From NCBI GenBank assembly GCA_022559845.1, contig CM040126.1, positions 230,554,271 to 230,618,270 of the forward strand: a DNA stretch of 64,000 bases, in the 5' to 3' direction. A program made the position numbers and the translations under genes. A model generated the notes under the pieces. The model saw only the letters and a program-made list of their open reading frames with translations, was not told where the DNA came from and did no database searches. The DNA comes from Amorphophallus konjac (taxonomy: Eukaryota > Streptophyta > Magnoliopsida > Alismatales > Araceae). Within the stretch, counting starts at the first letter, position 1. Every line of letters starts with the position of its first letter. Below, piece by piece: positions 1-11,890 of this stretch.

Positions 1-551
1 TGATGATATCTCTCGCCATCCAGTCCAATGATGTATATTTTTTTGTTTTCTCTTTTTTTTCCTAGTGTATATCAGTGTAGGGACCTCATACACCCCTTTC
101 ATGCAATGATATTTTATTCAGCCTTGCCTTACATACTTGTGATGGGCCTTAGCTGTGTGTTTATTTTCCTTCCTTCCCCAATGTGAGTGGAGGTACAAGA
201 CTAGCTTCACCAATCTTGGGGTGTGTTAGCTGCTAGGACAGGAGAGCGCTCACGCCTTAAGGGAAGGGGCGAGGGGTTCGCTCCACTGCCACGCTACGTC
301 CCCCAAAATGAAGGTTAGGCTAGATTGAGTGGAAAATATGCTTTTAGGCTGATGCCTAAGCATTATTATATTCACCGGCTGAACGAATACCACGACCAAG
401 AGGTAGATTCTTCATTAATGAGGACGAAGGGTCCAAGTTAAAGTCTTGTCCACTGATTTTGTCAATCATGATGAAAATCAGGGTATCGTCGACATCGGGT
501 AGAATGTCGAAGCAAAAGAAAGGGCTTTAATATCATTAACGAGGATAAAAG
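1..551 (-). repeat. Outer part of the gypsy 3' region, diverged tandem-repeat units
   Basis: No gene is visible. The right half (about 340-551) resembles the 126-bp repeat found beyond the copia insertion: it has the same phrases around a CGACAT/ATGTCG inverted repeat (about 489-510) and a GGAC/GTCC pair near 422-434. An arm pair TTAGGC/GCCTAA is present near 345-358. This shows that 551 and 9774 were adjacent before the copia element inserted. Positions 1-340 are mixed-composition DNA in which I recognise nothing. Confidence 0.6.
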
Positions 552-2143
552 TGTTAGTGTTGGTGTGCTACAGGCCAATTTCGGGTCGGGTAGGCCAAAT
601 AGTTGTACGATCTTGTTCATTAATAAAGTGATGTTTGAGCGTAAATATGCGATTGTGTTACTTTACGTTGTCCCTAGGATATGTGGTTGTAAAGTCAGCT
701 CGAGATTGGATCTCGGACATGAGACTTACTTTACATGAACACATACCTTAAACTGTTCCTGATTGGAGGGTAATCACTCGAGGGCTTTGATTACCTATTA
801 AACCAGTACACATGATGTGTCAGTGACCAGTCTCATGGTCATTGGTGCGGGGCACCAACACATATGTGTAGGTGTATGTCCTTGGAGGATGTGTACTGAA
901 CTGATCCGCTATTGGATCTTCAGATGGTTGATTATACCTAATGTCAACTGAAGATCCAACGGTCACAGTAGCATCGTTGGTCCTTTGACCTGAGACATTG
1001 ATCGGATCTTGCACGAGGACTGGAATGGTTTAATTACTTAGCTAAGTGACTTTAACCATAAGTCATGAGTTACCGAGTCATTAACCACTCCAGGATACGT
1101 GTGAAGATCATCAATGGTCAAGATGTGATCGCTCACTGTCGGGTATATATCAGACAGTTAATGGGTCATGACATTAACGCTCCGTTAAATCCCTGGCCAG
1201 GGTCGTGTGAGTTTGTTTAGAACGGACGTCAAACACTTTAAGGAGGTCATAGTCAAATGACACGATCATGAGGTTTGACAGAAACCATACCCTCGATCGT
1301 ACCAGACTCATAGAAGGAGCGAGGGATTATATCGATGCGGTAACTGTGGACTTATAGGTACCAGACAGGCTGGTTTAAACCCGGCGTCCTCTAGGATCAC
1401 GCGGATTTGCTTGACCCAATGTGATCGTAGGTTCGGAATGAATTAAACTATTATTCGGCTCTTGTAGAAGCGAATAATACGTTTAATTTACTTCTAATTA
1501 GGAATTAGAAGTTAATGGACCTTAAACTAGAGTGACTGTGGGCCTAGAGGATCACACACAATGGATTCTTGGGTGACGGTTTATTATTATACAAGTGTAT
1601 GTATTAATTCCGTTTAATTCCTTTTGGAAAGGAGTGTAAATGGAGCTTAATACATATGTATAATAGTAGATAGGATATATATATAATTTTGGTCTTTTGG
1701 AGCCCTTTCAGAAATGACCAAATCTCTATATATAGAATCCTACGTGAGTTCATTCGAACTCTTAGCTTCTTCCTTTCCTTCCCTTAAGCTAACCAAGCAT
1801 TAAGCTTAAGGGAGAGGTTAAGCCTCCCCCCTTTCTCCCCCTTGCTCTCTCTCTCTCTCCAGAAGGTGTTAGAGCCGGGGAAAGTTGTGCCGGGGGGGGT
1901 ACCGTCGCTGCGTAAGGGTCCGTGTGGATCTGCTCTAGAGGCCGTACAGCTGTGCGGCTCGGTTTCTCTGCATCAGGCTTAGCGGACAGCGTCGTTCCGC
2001 GCAAGGTGAAACACGCAACCCGTAATTAGGGTATTAGAAACACCGATTAGAGCACAGATTAAGCTTTCCATAACACCGGAATCGGGCAAATTAAATTTTT
2101 GTTATCCGCTGCGTCGCCCGTAGGTGCTGTGCGAAATCTTATA
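552..2143 (+). repeat. 5' LTR of copia element 1
   Basis: Begins TGTTAGTGTTGG and matches 8185-9773 along its whole length. The terminal CA of the 3' copy is TA here (last base 2143), a single C-to-T change. A TATA box TATATATAG lies at 1727-1735, placing U3 at about 1.2 kb. Two internal inverted repeats are visible: GGATCTTCA/TGAAGATCC near 914-957 and ACTTCTAATT/AATTAGAAGT near 1490-1512. Confidence 0.93.
1727..1735 (+). promoter_or_regulatory. TATA box of copia LTR
   Basis: TATATATAG in U3 of the 5' LTR, repeated in the 3' LTR near 9360-9366. It is followed by a pyrimidine-rich leader, as is usual for an LTR pol II promoter. Confidence 0.6.
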
Positions 2144-2144
2144 G

Positions 2145-2157
2145 TGGTATCAGAGCC
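2145..2157 (+). other. Primer binding site, initiator-Met tRNA
   Basis: TGGTATCAGAGCC begins two bases after the 5' LTR end and is the standard plant copia primer site complementary to the 3' end of tRNA-iMet. Confidence 0.9.
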
Positions 2158-2326
2158 AAGTTCGCGCTCTGGTCGGTGTTTTTATCGCCGTTTAGAACCA
2201 TGCTTTAGGGGTAATAAAATCTTCAATTATTATTTGTTGAAAGAGATCTAGGCGTCTCTGTTCTTCAAGGATGCTGGGCATCCAAGCAGCAATTTTTTTT
2301 AAAAAAAAAAATAAAAAAAAAATTCC

Positions 2327-2510
2327 GCCGCGTGCGCCGCGTGGGCGGCGCACGCGGCACCCGCGGGTCAGCGCCTGCGGGCGCTGACCCGCGGGAGGGG
2401 CGGGCGGGTGCGCCGCGTGGCGGGCGCGGCCCGCCACGCGGCGGGCGCCGCGGGCGCCCGTGTGCGGGCGCGGGCGTGGGCGCGACCGCCCACGCGTCCC
2501 GCGTGGGCGG
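2327..2510. repeat. Five consecutive perfect GC-rich hairpins
   Basis: Perfect inverted repeats seen directly: GCCGCGTGCGCCG at 2327-2339 pairs with 2346-2358; CCCGCGGGTCAGCGCC at 2360-2375 pairs with 2380-2395 (loop TGCG); GCCGCGTGGCGGGC at 2412-2425 pairs with 2429-2442; CGGGCGCC at 2442-2449 pairs with 2453-2460; CCGCCCACGC at 2486-2495 pairs with 2501-2510. Loops are 3-6 nt. The cluster is almost pure G/C and lies between A/T homopolymers. Confidence 0.9.
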
Positions 2511-3810
2511 CCGCGCCCATGCTGCCGCAGGAAAATTTTTTTTTTATTGAAAAAAAAATTGCTTTGTTTTTAATTTACTTTAATGTAGTATTGATAATAT
2601 ATATATTAGATATATATATTAAAATACTCAGTAAATTAAATAGAATTTTATTTCATAAGTTAAATAGTATTATCTCAATAGTAAATGTCGAATGGTAAAT
2701 TTTATTTAACCGATTTGAATTTACCAATGTGAGATAATTACTTTTTATCTTGAGATAAAATGGTAATAATTGAAGTTACTTCAGTAAAATTTAAGTTTTT
2801 GAATTTTTAATTATTAGATAATTAGAAAAATTCAAATTTTAAATTTTATTGGAGTTAAATGTGGAAAATTCAGATATTTGAATTTTAATTATTAGATAAT
2901 TATTAAATTCAAATTTTGAATTTTAGAAAATTACTAATTGAGAATAATTGTATTATTTAAATTTATTTTAAACAAAATTATTGGATAATTAGTTTGAATT
3001 TAAATTTAAATTATTGGCATGTTTAAATTTTGAATTTAAATTTGATTATTGGATAATTAAATTTAAATTTAAATTTAATTAATTATCTCAATTACATGCC
3101 CCTGTAGAAAATGATGGTTCTTTACGTGCTTTACTTTAATTATCTTGTATTGGCCTGCTTGTGTGTTTAATTTTAGTTTATCATGATTTGATTTTTTAAA
3201 ATTAAACAAAGCTAGCCTGTTTTTGTTTGCACATCCCATTTTTAAATTCAAAAGTAAGGATTATTTTCAGAAAATAACCCTTGATTGATTTTATTTGAAT
3301 GGGTTGACAAGTGATCATGGACTTGGATTAATGTAATTAATTGGGGTCTACGAACCTCTTTTCTCTCTCTGTTAAAATTCCAATGTACTTCTATCTTCCT
3401 CCATTGTTGTACTCGCCCTAAGGGCTGCTGGAATTTGAGTCACATGTAATTTAATTTTTCCGGCCTGCGTGCCGTGTAAAAGTTGTGATTGATGCGGCGT
3501 CGGAGTTTGAAAGCGCGGAGCACACCTGACGAGGACGATCCAGCTGCTTCGAAGCGGGCCGGATGTCTTAGTTACATTAGGGTTAAAGTCCATGATCACT
3601 TGCGTTTATTTTTGCACATGATGCATTTATTTTGTGCAAACTACTAGGTACGGTAAATATATTGGATATATTTATATTACCACCTAGGGTGAGATCAAGA
3701 TAAAATTAAATTCCCTCGCGTTTAAATTTTAGATCTGGTAAGCGTGGCTCTAGGAGTCGTCATGGCCCTCCATCATTATGGAGTGAATGAACGTCTTCAT
3801 TTCATGGATT

Positions 3811-4098
3811 TGTTGTGCTTTCCACAAGGTTCATGAGTTTGGGGGCGGGATTAAACTCCAAGGCTCGGCCTCAATGGGGTGAGGAATTGAACTCGGCCTT
3901 GTTGTGCTTTCCACAAGGGTCGGGTCATGAACTCATTGCTATGTAGTAATGATGGTTAGATCTAACCGAGAATATCCTTTGTTGTGCTTTCCACAAGGGG
4001 ATGATTTCTCGGGGGCCGAATATCGGATATTGCATTAGATGTAAGTGCTTGTTGACTGCCCTTGAGATGGTGTATGGCTTGTTGTGCTTTCCACAAGG
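3811..4098. repeat. Four copies of a 19-20 bp hairpin repeat in the leader
   Basis: TTGTTGTGCTTTCCACAAGG or its near copy occurs at 3811-3829, 3899-3918, 3979-3998 and 4079-4098, spaced about 80-100 bp. Each copy contains TTGTG, a five-base spacer, and CACAA, so it can fold back. The sequence between copies is not clearly repeated. Confidence 0.85.
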
Positions 4099-4279
4099 TC
4101 GTACATCAGTCTCGTTGGGATTCCGACCCACTAGGTTGATCTCGTTGATCTCCCGTTCTATATACTGAGGGTTATATAGTCTGATCGAAAAATAGTGGGA
4201 CTAACTAAGATAGAAAATCACATCTAAGTTAGAATTTGAACACATGCTAAGTTGTCTTTTATTTCTTATCCAGATTACA

Positions 4280-4680
4280 ATGTCGTCGTCCAACCCCCTC
4301 CGCGGTATCTTGGATGCAAATAGATTAACTAGACCGAACTACTCGGATTGGCTGCGTAATCTACGCATAGTCCTTACCGCCGAAAAGATTGCGTACGTGT
4401 TGACACAGTTCATTCTGAGCCAGCTCCTGATGCCGACGAGGGCGAGTTACTGGCTTATGCCAAGTGATCTGAGGACTCCTCCCTTGCCCAATGTTACATG
4501 TTGGCTTCTATGGCTCCCGAGCTGCAGAGGTAATTTGAAAAGACTGATTGTAGAAGTATACTTCTCAATCTACGCCAGCTCTTCGGGGAGCAGGGTAGGA
4601 TTGAGAGGTATGACATCTCCAAAAGGCTTTTCAGGACACGGATGTCTGAGGGTTCTTCAGTACAGGCTCATGTACTGAAA
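4280..4680 (+). pseudogene. gag: Copia gag, N-terminal part, frameshifted
   Basis: Gag forms the particle that packages element RNA. The ATG at 4280 opens a copia Gag N-terminus with the phrase NYSDWLRNLRIVLTAEKI. Between about 4395 and 4417 the family reading jumps to another frame, where it continues but meets TGA at 4465-4467 and TAA at 4531-4533 before joining the long open stretch that carries the rest of gag and pol. Start choice rests on family similarity: an upstream in-frame ATG at 4244 adds a hydrophobic stretch not typical of Gag. Confidence 0.8.
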
Positions 4681-7600
4681 ATGATGGAGTGGATAGAGAG
4701 ACTCAATGCACTGGGGTTCAAGTTGGATCTTGAACTGTGCATTGATCTTATTCTCCAGTCATTGCCCGATTCCTTTTCTTCCTTCATCATAAACTTTAAC
4801 ATGAATAGAATTGATGCAACTCTCCCGGAGCTGCTCAATATTTTAAAGAGTGCTGAAGGAACCATGCAGAAAGATAAACCATCTTCGTCTATAATGATTG
4901 TTGGCCGGGTCAACAAGAAAAGGAAGGCAACCCAAATATCCACCACAAGTAATAAAGGGAAGGGAAAGAAAAAGGCCACGGGTAAGCAGCTCGCCAAGGT
5001 TGACAAAGGGAAGGGCAAGAAGAATGAAAAGGAAGACAAATATTTTCGATGCGGGGAAACTGGGCATTGGAAAAGGAATTACAAGGCAATTCTAAATGAA
5101 GGTATTTTTGTCATAGACCTTAATTTTTCATATATGGAATCCACATCATGGTTATGGGATACTGGATGTGCATCTCATATCTGCAATTTTGTGCAGGTGC
5201 TGGCAAATAGAAGGCGATTGGGCAAAAAGGAGATTGAACTGAGGATGGGCAATGGAGCTTTGGTTTCTGCCAAAGCTGTCGGGACTGCACGCCTCAGTTT
5301 ATCTTCAGGAGTCATTCTGGAGCTGAATGACTGTTATTATGTTCCTAATATTATTAAGAACATTATTTCAATCTCTGACTTGTATAACATTGGATATACA
5401 TTGGCTTTTAATAGCACTGGGTGCTCTATAATGAATAATGGTTTGGTTATAGCAAATGGTTCATTAGTCAATAGTCTATATGTATTAGATACACGTTTTA
5501 ATGTTATGCAAATTTCCAATGCTGATGAAGTGAATTCTGCATATCTATGGCATTTCAGACTTGGTCATGTAGGTGAGAAAAGAGTCTCTCACTTACACTC
5601 AAATGGGTATTTGAATTCATTCGAATACAAGCCATTTGATACCTGTGAGTCGTGTCTCATGGGGAAAATGACTAAGGCTCCCTTTGGTGGACATGGAGAG
5701 AGGGCTGTTGACCTTCTCGAGCTCATACACTCGGATGTGTGTGGACCCATGTCCATAGAAGCAAAAGGAGGTTATCTCTATTTCATTTCTTTTATTGATG
5801 ACTTCTCTAGATATGGCTATGTGTATTTAATGAGACATAAGTCACAAGCCTTTGAGAAGTTTAAGGAATACAAGAATGAAGTAGAGAAACAGACTGGCAA
5901 AAGTATTAAGGCTCTTCGATCGGATCGAGGAGGTGAATACTTAAGCCATGAATTCACTTCTTATCTTAAAGACCATGGAATAGTTTCTCAGTGGACACCA
6001 CCGTATACACCACAGCACAATAGTGTATCCGAGAGGAGAAACAGGACTTTGTTAGACATGGTCTGATCCATGATGTCTATGACAGGACTACCCTTATCTC
6101 TCTGGGGCTATGCGTTAGAGACTGCGGCTTATTTATTGAATAGGATATCAAGTAAATCAGTTCCTTCTATTCCATATGAGATATGGAAGGGCAGGAAACT
6201 AAATTTTAATCACATTAAAATTTGGGGGTGTCATGCTCATGTAAAGAAGAACGAGAGTGATAAGCTTGAGTCAAGAACCGATAAGTGTAGGTTTGTGGGA
6301 TATCCAAAGGAGGCGTTTGGATATTATTTCTATCACCCTTCTGAGCAAAGGGTCTTAGTGGCCAAGAGAGCTGTATTTCTGGAAAGAGAATATCTACTCC
6401 AGAAAAATAGTGGGAGCTAGATAGAATTGGACAAGGTCCAAGAACCACAACCCATAGACACAAACTCATTAGATGAGACTGTATCGGTTGATCCTATTCA
6501 AGGTGAAACACTGACACTACGGAGATCTGGTAGACTACCGAGAGAACCTGAGAGATATGTTGGACATGTCTCAGAGGGGTCCTTTAAGGTATGTATCGAT
6601 GAGGATGATGATCCTCAGTCGTACCAGGAGGTGATCCGTAGTGTAGACTCCGAGAAATGGCAAGAGGCAATAGATTCAGAGATCCAGTCCATGTACACCA
6701 ACAAAGTTTGTAACTTAGTTGATGTACCCGAAGGAAAGGTCCCTATCGGCTGCAAATGGATTTTCAAAAGGAAAATCGGTGCAGATGGACAGATTGACAC
6801 ATACAAGGCTAGACTAGTGGCGAAAGGATATCGTCAAAGGTAAGGCATTGACTATGACGAGACGTTTTTGCCGGTAGCCATGGTTAAGTCAATCAGAATC
6901 CTCCTTGCCATTGTTGCATACCTGGATTACGAGATCTGGCAAATGGATGTGAAGACAGCTTTTCTTAATGGAAACCTGTCAGAAGAGGTGTACATGGTAC
7001 AACCTGAGGGATTCACTTCCAAGCCACATCCTAATAAGGTATGCAAACTTCAAAGGTCCATTTATGGATTAAAGCAGGCATCTAGAAGCTGGAACTTAAG
7101 ATTTGACGAGGCTGTCAAATCTTTCAACTTCATTCGGAATGAAGATGAACCCTGTGTTTACAAGAAGGTCAGTGGGAGCTCAGTGACCTTCTTGGTCCTT
7201 TATGTTGATGACATCTTACTCATTGGGAATGATGTAGGGATGTTGACATCAACTAAGTCTTGGTTGTCCAAGACTTTCTCCATGAAGGATTTGGGAGAAG
7301 CATCCTATGTGCTGGGCATAAGGATCTATCGAGATAGATCTAAAAGAATGCTAGGATTATCCCAATCCATGTACATAGACACTATCCTCAAAAGGTTTAG
7401 GATGGAAAATTCCAAGAGAGGTCTCATTCCCATGAGACATGGAATTTGCATATCCAAGGGGATGAGTCCTAAAACTTCTGAGGAGGTGGCACACATGAAT
7501 AAGGTACCCTATGCTTCGGTGATAGGGTCAATCATGTATGCAATGCTATGTACACGGCCTGATGTTGCCAATGCTTTGAGCATTGTCAGTAGATATCAGG

Positions 7601-8190
7601 CAAATCCAGGCGAAGAGCACTGGAAGGCAGTAAAGGGCATCCTTAAGTACCTGCGAAGGGCTAAGGATCTTTTTCTGCTTTATGGAGGAGAGGACCTACA
7701 GCTTAGAGCTTACACATATTCTAGTTTCCAGTCAGATCCAGATGACTGCAAATCCATGTCTGGATTTGTATTCATGTTGAATGGAGGGGCAGTCAGTTGG
7801 AGAAGCTCCAAGCAAGATACGACTGCAGATTCGACGACGGAGGCGGAATATATTGCTGCAGCTGAAGCTGCTAAGGAAGCCGTCTGGATGAAGAAATTCA
7901 TCTTCGAACTTGGCGTAGTTCCCGAGATAACAGCTCCCATCCCATTATTTTGTGATAATAATGGGGCCACCGCCCAGGCGAAGGAACCGAGATCTCACCA
8001 AAGGTCAAAGCATATTCTCAGGCGCTTTCACCTTATTCGGGAGATTGTTGATCGTGGAGATGTGGCGGTAGAGCATGTACCGTCAGAAGACAACATAGCA
8101 GATCCACTGACAAAGCCTTTGACACAGACTGTATTTGAGCGTCATCGGGATAAGATGGGCCTCAAAGTAGTTCAAGTGGGACATTGTTAG
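4534..8190 (+). pseudogene. pol: Copia gag C-terminus and pol polyprotein with three in-frame stops
   Basis: One reading frame runs from the gag C-terminus to the stop at 8188-8190, broken by TGA 6064-6066, TAG 6418-6420 and TAA 6841-6843. Domains in order: basic Gag tail; a zinc knuckle near 5041-5090 in which both outer cysteines are replaced by tyrosine; aspartic protease with DTG at 5158-5166; GAG-pre-integrase with the HFRLGH and CESCLMGK motifs; integrase with all three acidic residues (HSDVCGP, RSDRGGEY, SERRNRT); reverse transcriptase with LYVDDILLIG; RNase H ending ADPLTKPL. The first pol stop falls just after the integrase glutamate. The copia order (integrase before reverse transcriptase) is clear. 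The lineage was not fixed. Confidence 0.93.
8173..8184 (+). other. Polypurine tract region of copia element 1
   Basis: CAAGTGGGACAT lies immediately before the 3' LTR. Related elements usually have an uninterrupted purine run ending GGGAGAT here, so the C at position 8182 looks like a mutation in the plus-strand priming site. It overlaps the last pol codons. Confidence 0.55.
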
Positions 8191-9773
8191 TGTTGGTGTG
8201 CTACAGGCCAATTTCGGGTCGGGTAGGCCCAATAGTTGTACGATCTTGTTCATTAATAAAGTGGTGTTTGAGCGTAAATATGTGATTGTGTTACTTTACG
8301 TTGTCCCTAGGATATGTGGTTGTAAAGTCAGCTCGAGATTGGATCTCGGACATGAGACTTACTTTACATGAACACATACCTTAAACTGTTCCTGGTTGGA
8401 GGGTAATCACTCGGAGGCTTTGATTACCTATTAAACCAGTACACATGATGTGTCAGTGACCAGTCTCATGGTCATTGGTGCGGGGCACCAACACATATGT
8501 GTAGGTGTATGTCCTTGGAGGATGTGCACTGAACTGATCCGCTATTGGATCTTCAGATGGTTGATTATACCTAATGTCAACTGAAGATCCAACGGTCACA
8601 GTAGCATCATTGGTCCTTTGACCTGAGACATTGATCGGATCTTGCACGAGGACTGAAATGGTTTAATTACTTAGCTAAGTGACTTTAACCATAAGTCATG
8701 AGTTGCCGAGTCATTAACCACTCCAGGATACGTGTGAAGATCATCAATGGTCAAGATGAGATCGCTCACTGTCGGGTATATATCAGACAGTTAATGGGTC
8801 ATGACATTGACGCTCCGTTAAATCCCTGGCCAGGGTCGTGTGAGTTCGTTTAGAACGAACATCATACACTTTAAGGAGGTCATAGTCAAATGACACGATC
8901 ATGGGGTTTGACAGAAACCATACCCCCGATCGTACCAGACTCATAGAAGGAGCGAGGGATTATATCGATATGGTAACTGTGGACTTACAGGTACCAGACA
9001 GGTTGGTTTAAACCCAGCGTCCTCTAGGATCACGCGGATTTACTTGACCCAACGTGATCGTAGGTTCGGAATGAATTAAACTATTATTCGGCTCTTGTAG
9101 AAGCGAATAATACGTTTAATTTACTTCTAATTAGGAATTAGAAGTTAATGGACCTTAAACTAGAGTGACTGTGGGCCTAGAGGATCACACACAATGGATT
9201 CTTGGGTGACGGTTTATTATTATACAAGTGTATGTATTAATTCCTTTTAATTCCTTTTGGAAAGGAGTGTAAATGGAGCTTAATACATATGTATAATAGT
9301 AGATAGGATATATATATAATTTTGGTCTTTTGGAGCCCTTTCAGAAATGACCAAATCTCTATATATAGAATCCTACGTGAGTTCATTCGAACTCTTAGCT
9401 TCTTCCTTTCCTTCCCTTAAGCTAACCAAGCATTAAGCTTAAGGGAGAGGTTAAGCCTCCCCCCTTTCTCCCCCTTGCTCTCTCTCTCTCCAGAAGGTGT
9501 TAGAGCCGGGGAAAGTTGTGCCGGGGGGGTACCGTCGCTGCGCAAGGGTCCGTGTGGATCTGCTCTAGAGGCCGTACAGCTGTGCGGCTCGGTTTCTCTA
9601 CATCGGGCTTAGCGGACAGCGTCATTCCACGCAAGGTGAAACACGCAACCCGTAATTAGGGTATTAAAAACACCGATTAGAGCACAGATTAAGATTTCCA
9701 TAACACCGGAATTGGGCAAATTAAATTTTTATTATCCGCTGCGTCGCCCGTAGGTGCTGTGTGAAACCTTACA
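8185..9773 (+). repeat. 3' LTR of copia element 1
   Basis: Begins TGTTAGTGTTGG and ends TTACA, followed by the duplication AAAAG at 9774-9778. Relative to the 5' LTR it has two small length differences, in a CT run and a G run near 9475-9530, plus scattered transitions. Confidence 0.95.
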
Positions 9774-10790
9774 AAAAGGTCCAAGCTAAGGTTTCAAGTA
9801 CTGACGTCACCAATGCTGATGACGATCAGGGTGGATGTATTCATCGACATTGGGTTAAATGTCGAAGCAAGAAGTGGTTTTAATAACATTAGCAAGGACG
9901 GAAGGTCCGAGTTAAGGTTTCAATCACTGACGTCACCGATGCTGATGACGATCATGGTAGATGTATTCATCGACATTGGGTTAAATGTCGAAGCAAGAAA
10001 TGGTTTTAATATCATTAACAAGGACGGAAGGTCCGAGTTAAGGTTTCAATCACTGACGTCACCGACGCTGATGATGATCAGGGTAGATGCATTCATCGAT
10101 ATAGGGTTAGATGTCGAAGCAAGAAATGGTTTTAATATCATTAACAAGGACGGAAGGTGCAAGTTAAGGTTTCAATCACTAACGTCACCGATGCTGATGA
10201 CGATCAGGGTAGATGTATTCAACGACATTGGGTTAAATGTCGAAGAAAGAAATGGTTTTAATATCATTAACAAGGACGAAAGGTCCAAGTTAAGGTTTCA
10301 ATCACTGACGTCATCGATGTTGATGACGATCAGGGTAGATGTATTCATCGACATTTGGTTAAATGTCAAAGCAAGAAATGGTTTTAATATCATTAACAAG
10401 GATGAGAGGTCTGAGTTAATGTTTCAATCACTGATGTCACTGATGCTGATGACGATCAGGGTAGATGTATTCATCGACATTGGGTTAAATGTCGAAGTAA
10501 GAAATGGTTATAATATCATTAACAAGGATGGAAGGTCCGAGTTAAGGTTTCAATCACTGACGTCACCGATGTTGATGACGATCAGGGTAGATGTATTCAT
10601 GGACATTGGGTTAAATGTCGAATCAAGAAATGGTTTTAATATCATTAACAAGGACAGAAGTTTTGAGTTAAGGTTTCAATCAATGACGTCATCGATGCTG
10701 ATGATGATCAGGCTAGATGTATTCATCGACATTGGGTTAAATGTCGAAGCAAAAAAAATGGTTTTAATCGTCGAAACAGGCGAAAGGCCT
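9774..10790 (-). repeat. Array of eight 126-bp tandem repeats (type A)
   Basis: Unit starts at 9813, 9939, 10065, 10191, 10317, 10443, 10569 and 10695 have an exact 126-bp period, with an incomplete unit before them. Each unit holds two short inverted repeats: CGACATT/AATGTCG around a six-base loop (9845-9864 in copy 1) and GGAC/GTCC around GGAAG. Because 126 is divisible by three, one frame stays open for 348 codons on the plus strand, but this is a by-product of the repeat. Position next to pol fits the hypervariable 3' region of Tat/Ogre elements. Confidence 0.9.
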
Positions 10791-11213
10791 ATTCCGATTG
10801 GACTTTGCCGTATAGGTGGTGTGTTTTCGGTGGGACATCTAGTGGTGTCCTGCTTATGAGGATGTTTTGGTAGAAAACATCTTTGTTTTCATGTGTATGT
10901 ATATATATATATATATATATATAATTTCTTCTTTTATCCCTCTCTTTTTTTAACCACATTACCGATGCAAGCGCCATTTTCGGGTTTTCGCCGGCATCGA
11001 CCCCCTCATGCTTTTGCCCACACGCCCTTTCGGGCTTTCATGTGACGGGATACCTGATTTTGCCTGCAGCACCCTTTCGGGTTTTCGCCACAACTGGGTT
11101 ATTTCCCTTTTTACCCTTGTTCTAACGAAGGAACAAGTCTGGCGGGCCACCTCTCTTTTAAGCCCCATTTCTTCTTCTTTTTTTTTTGAATGACAATTGG
11201 GAATAATAGATGA
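10791..11213. repeat. Spacer with TA microsatellite and short CCCTTTCGGG hairpins
   Basis: A (TA)n run lies at about 10899-10923. Then three short units centred on CCCTTTCGGG follow near 10975-11085. Two of them pair perfectly with different outer bases: GCCC/GGGC at 11024-11035 and ACCC/GGGT at 11071-11082, both around TTTC. I see no gene here. Confidence 0.65.
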
Positions 11214-11890
11214 TCATCGGCTCGGACCTAGAGTCTTTGGCAAATAGAGGGTTTGTTCATTGGCAAAGACGGATGCCAATGTAAGAGAAGGCATTAGTGT
11301 TGATTCAGGCAAAAGGCCTTCAATGGCAACCTTGTGTATATGTGAATGGCTAGGGCACGAAGCCTTGCGCCGATGAGGGGTGTATTCGTTGACAAGATTA
11401 AATGCCAACACAAGGGATAGAATTAGTGCCGATTCGGGCGTAAGGCCCGCAATGGCAATGCTGTGTATGTATAGTTGGCTAGGGCATAAAGCCTTGCACC
11501 GACGACGGGTGTATTCGTTGACAAGATCAAATGCCAACGCAAGGGATAGAATTAGTGCCGATTCGGGCGTAAGGCCCGCAATGGCAATGTTGTGTATGTA
11601 TAGTTGGCTAGGGCACGAAGCCTCGTGCCAAAGAAGGGTGTGTTCGTTGACAAGATCAAATGCCAACGCAAGAGATAGAATTAATGCCGATTTGGGCGTA
11701 AGGCCTGCAATGGCAATGTTGTGTATATATGTTGTTGGCTAGGGCATGAAGCCTTGCGTTGAAGGGTGGCTTATTCGTTGGCAAGGACGAATGCCAACAC
11801 AAAGGATAGAATTGATGCCGATTTGGGCATAAGGCCCGTAATGGCAATATGACATATGAGCTGGCTAGGGCACGAAGCCTTGCATCACTA
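11214..11890 (-). repeat. About five 129-bp tandem repeats (type B)
   Basis: Units share the phrases GGCTAGGGCACGAAGCC, GATAGAATTAGTGCCGATT and TAAGGCCCGCAATGGCAAT with a period near 129 bp (clearest between about 11380 and 11760). Each has an inverted repeat around the start (GTTGGCA/TGCCAAC at about 11778-11799, with one mismatch in other copies) and a second one (CGGGC/GCCCG around GTAAG). The overall plan is that of the type A unit with different arm sequences. Confidence 0.85.

Larger units (their letters stand above)
2158..4279 (+). other. Long structured leader of copia element 1
   Basis: A 2.1-kb stretch with no convincing ORF lies between the primer site and gag. In order it holds A/T homopolymer runs (2290-2324), a GC-rich hairpin cluster (2327-2510), a second A/T run (2530-2560), very AT-rich sequence with repeated TTTAAATT motifs (2560-3080), and four copies of a short inverted repeat (3811-4098). 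The compartments differ sharply in composition, which suggests assembly from different sources. Confidence 0.75.
552..9773 (+). mobile_element. Complete Ty1/copia LTR retrotransposon, inactive
   Basis: Two long terminal repeats (552-2143 and 8185-9773) flank a primer site, a 2.1-kb leader, gag-pol (4280-8190) and a short purine-rich stretch before the 3' LTR. Flanking target-site duplication AAAAG occurs at 547-551 and 9774-9778. Domain order protease, integrase, reverse transcriptase, RNase H is that of copia. A by-eye LTR comparison gives roughly 38 substitutions, mostly transitions, over 1.59 kb (about 2.4%), so the insertion is fairly recent in plant terms. One frameshift and five stop codons in gag-pol mean it cannot move by itself. 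Confidence 0.93.

Noticed and set aside
9813..10859. A 348-codon plus-strand ORF with eight 42-residue repeats
   Set aside because: It is the translation of a 126-bp non-coding tandem repeat whose length happens to be a multiple of three. The sequence shows no domain and lies antisense in a gypsy 3' region.
11214..11742. Overlapping ORFs on both strands of the 129-bp repeats
   Set aside because: They are repeat translations (129 is also divisible by three) and show no domain.
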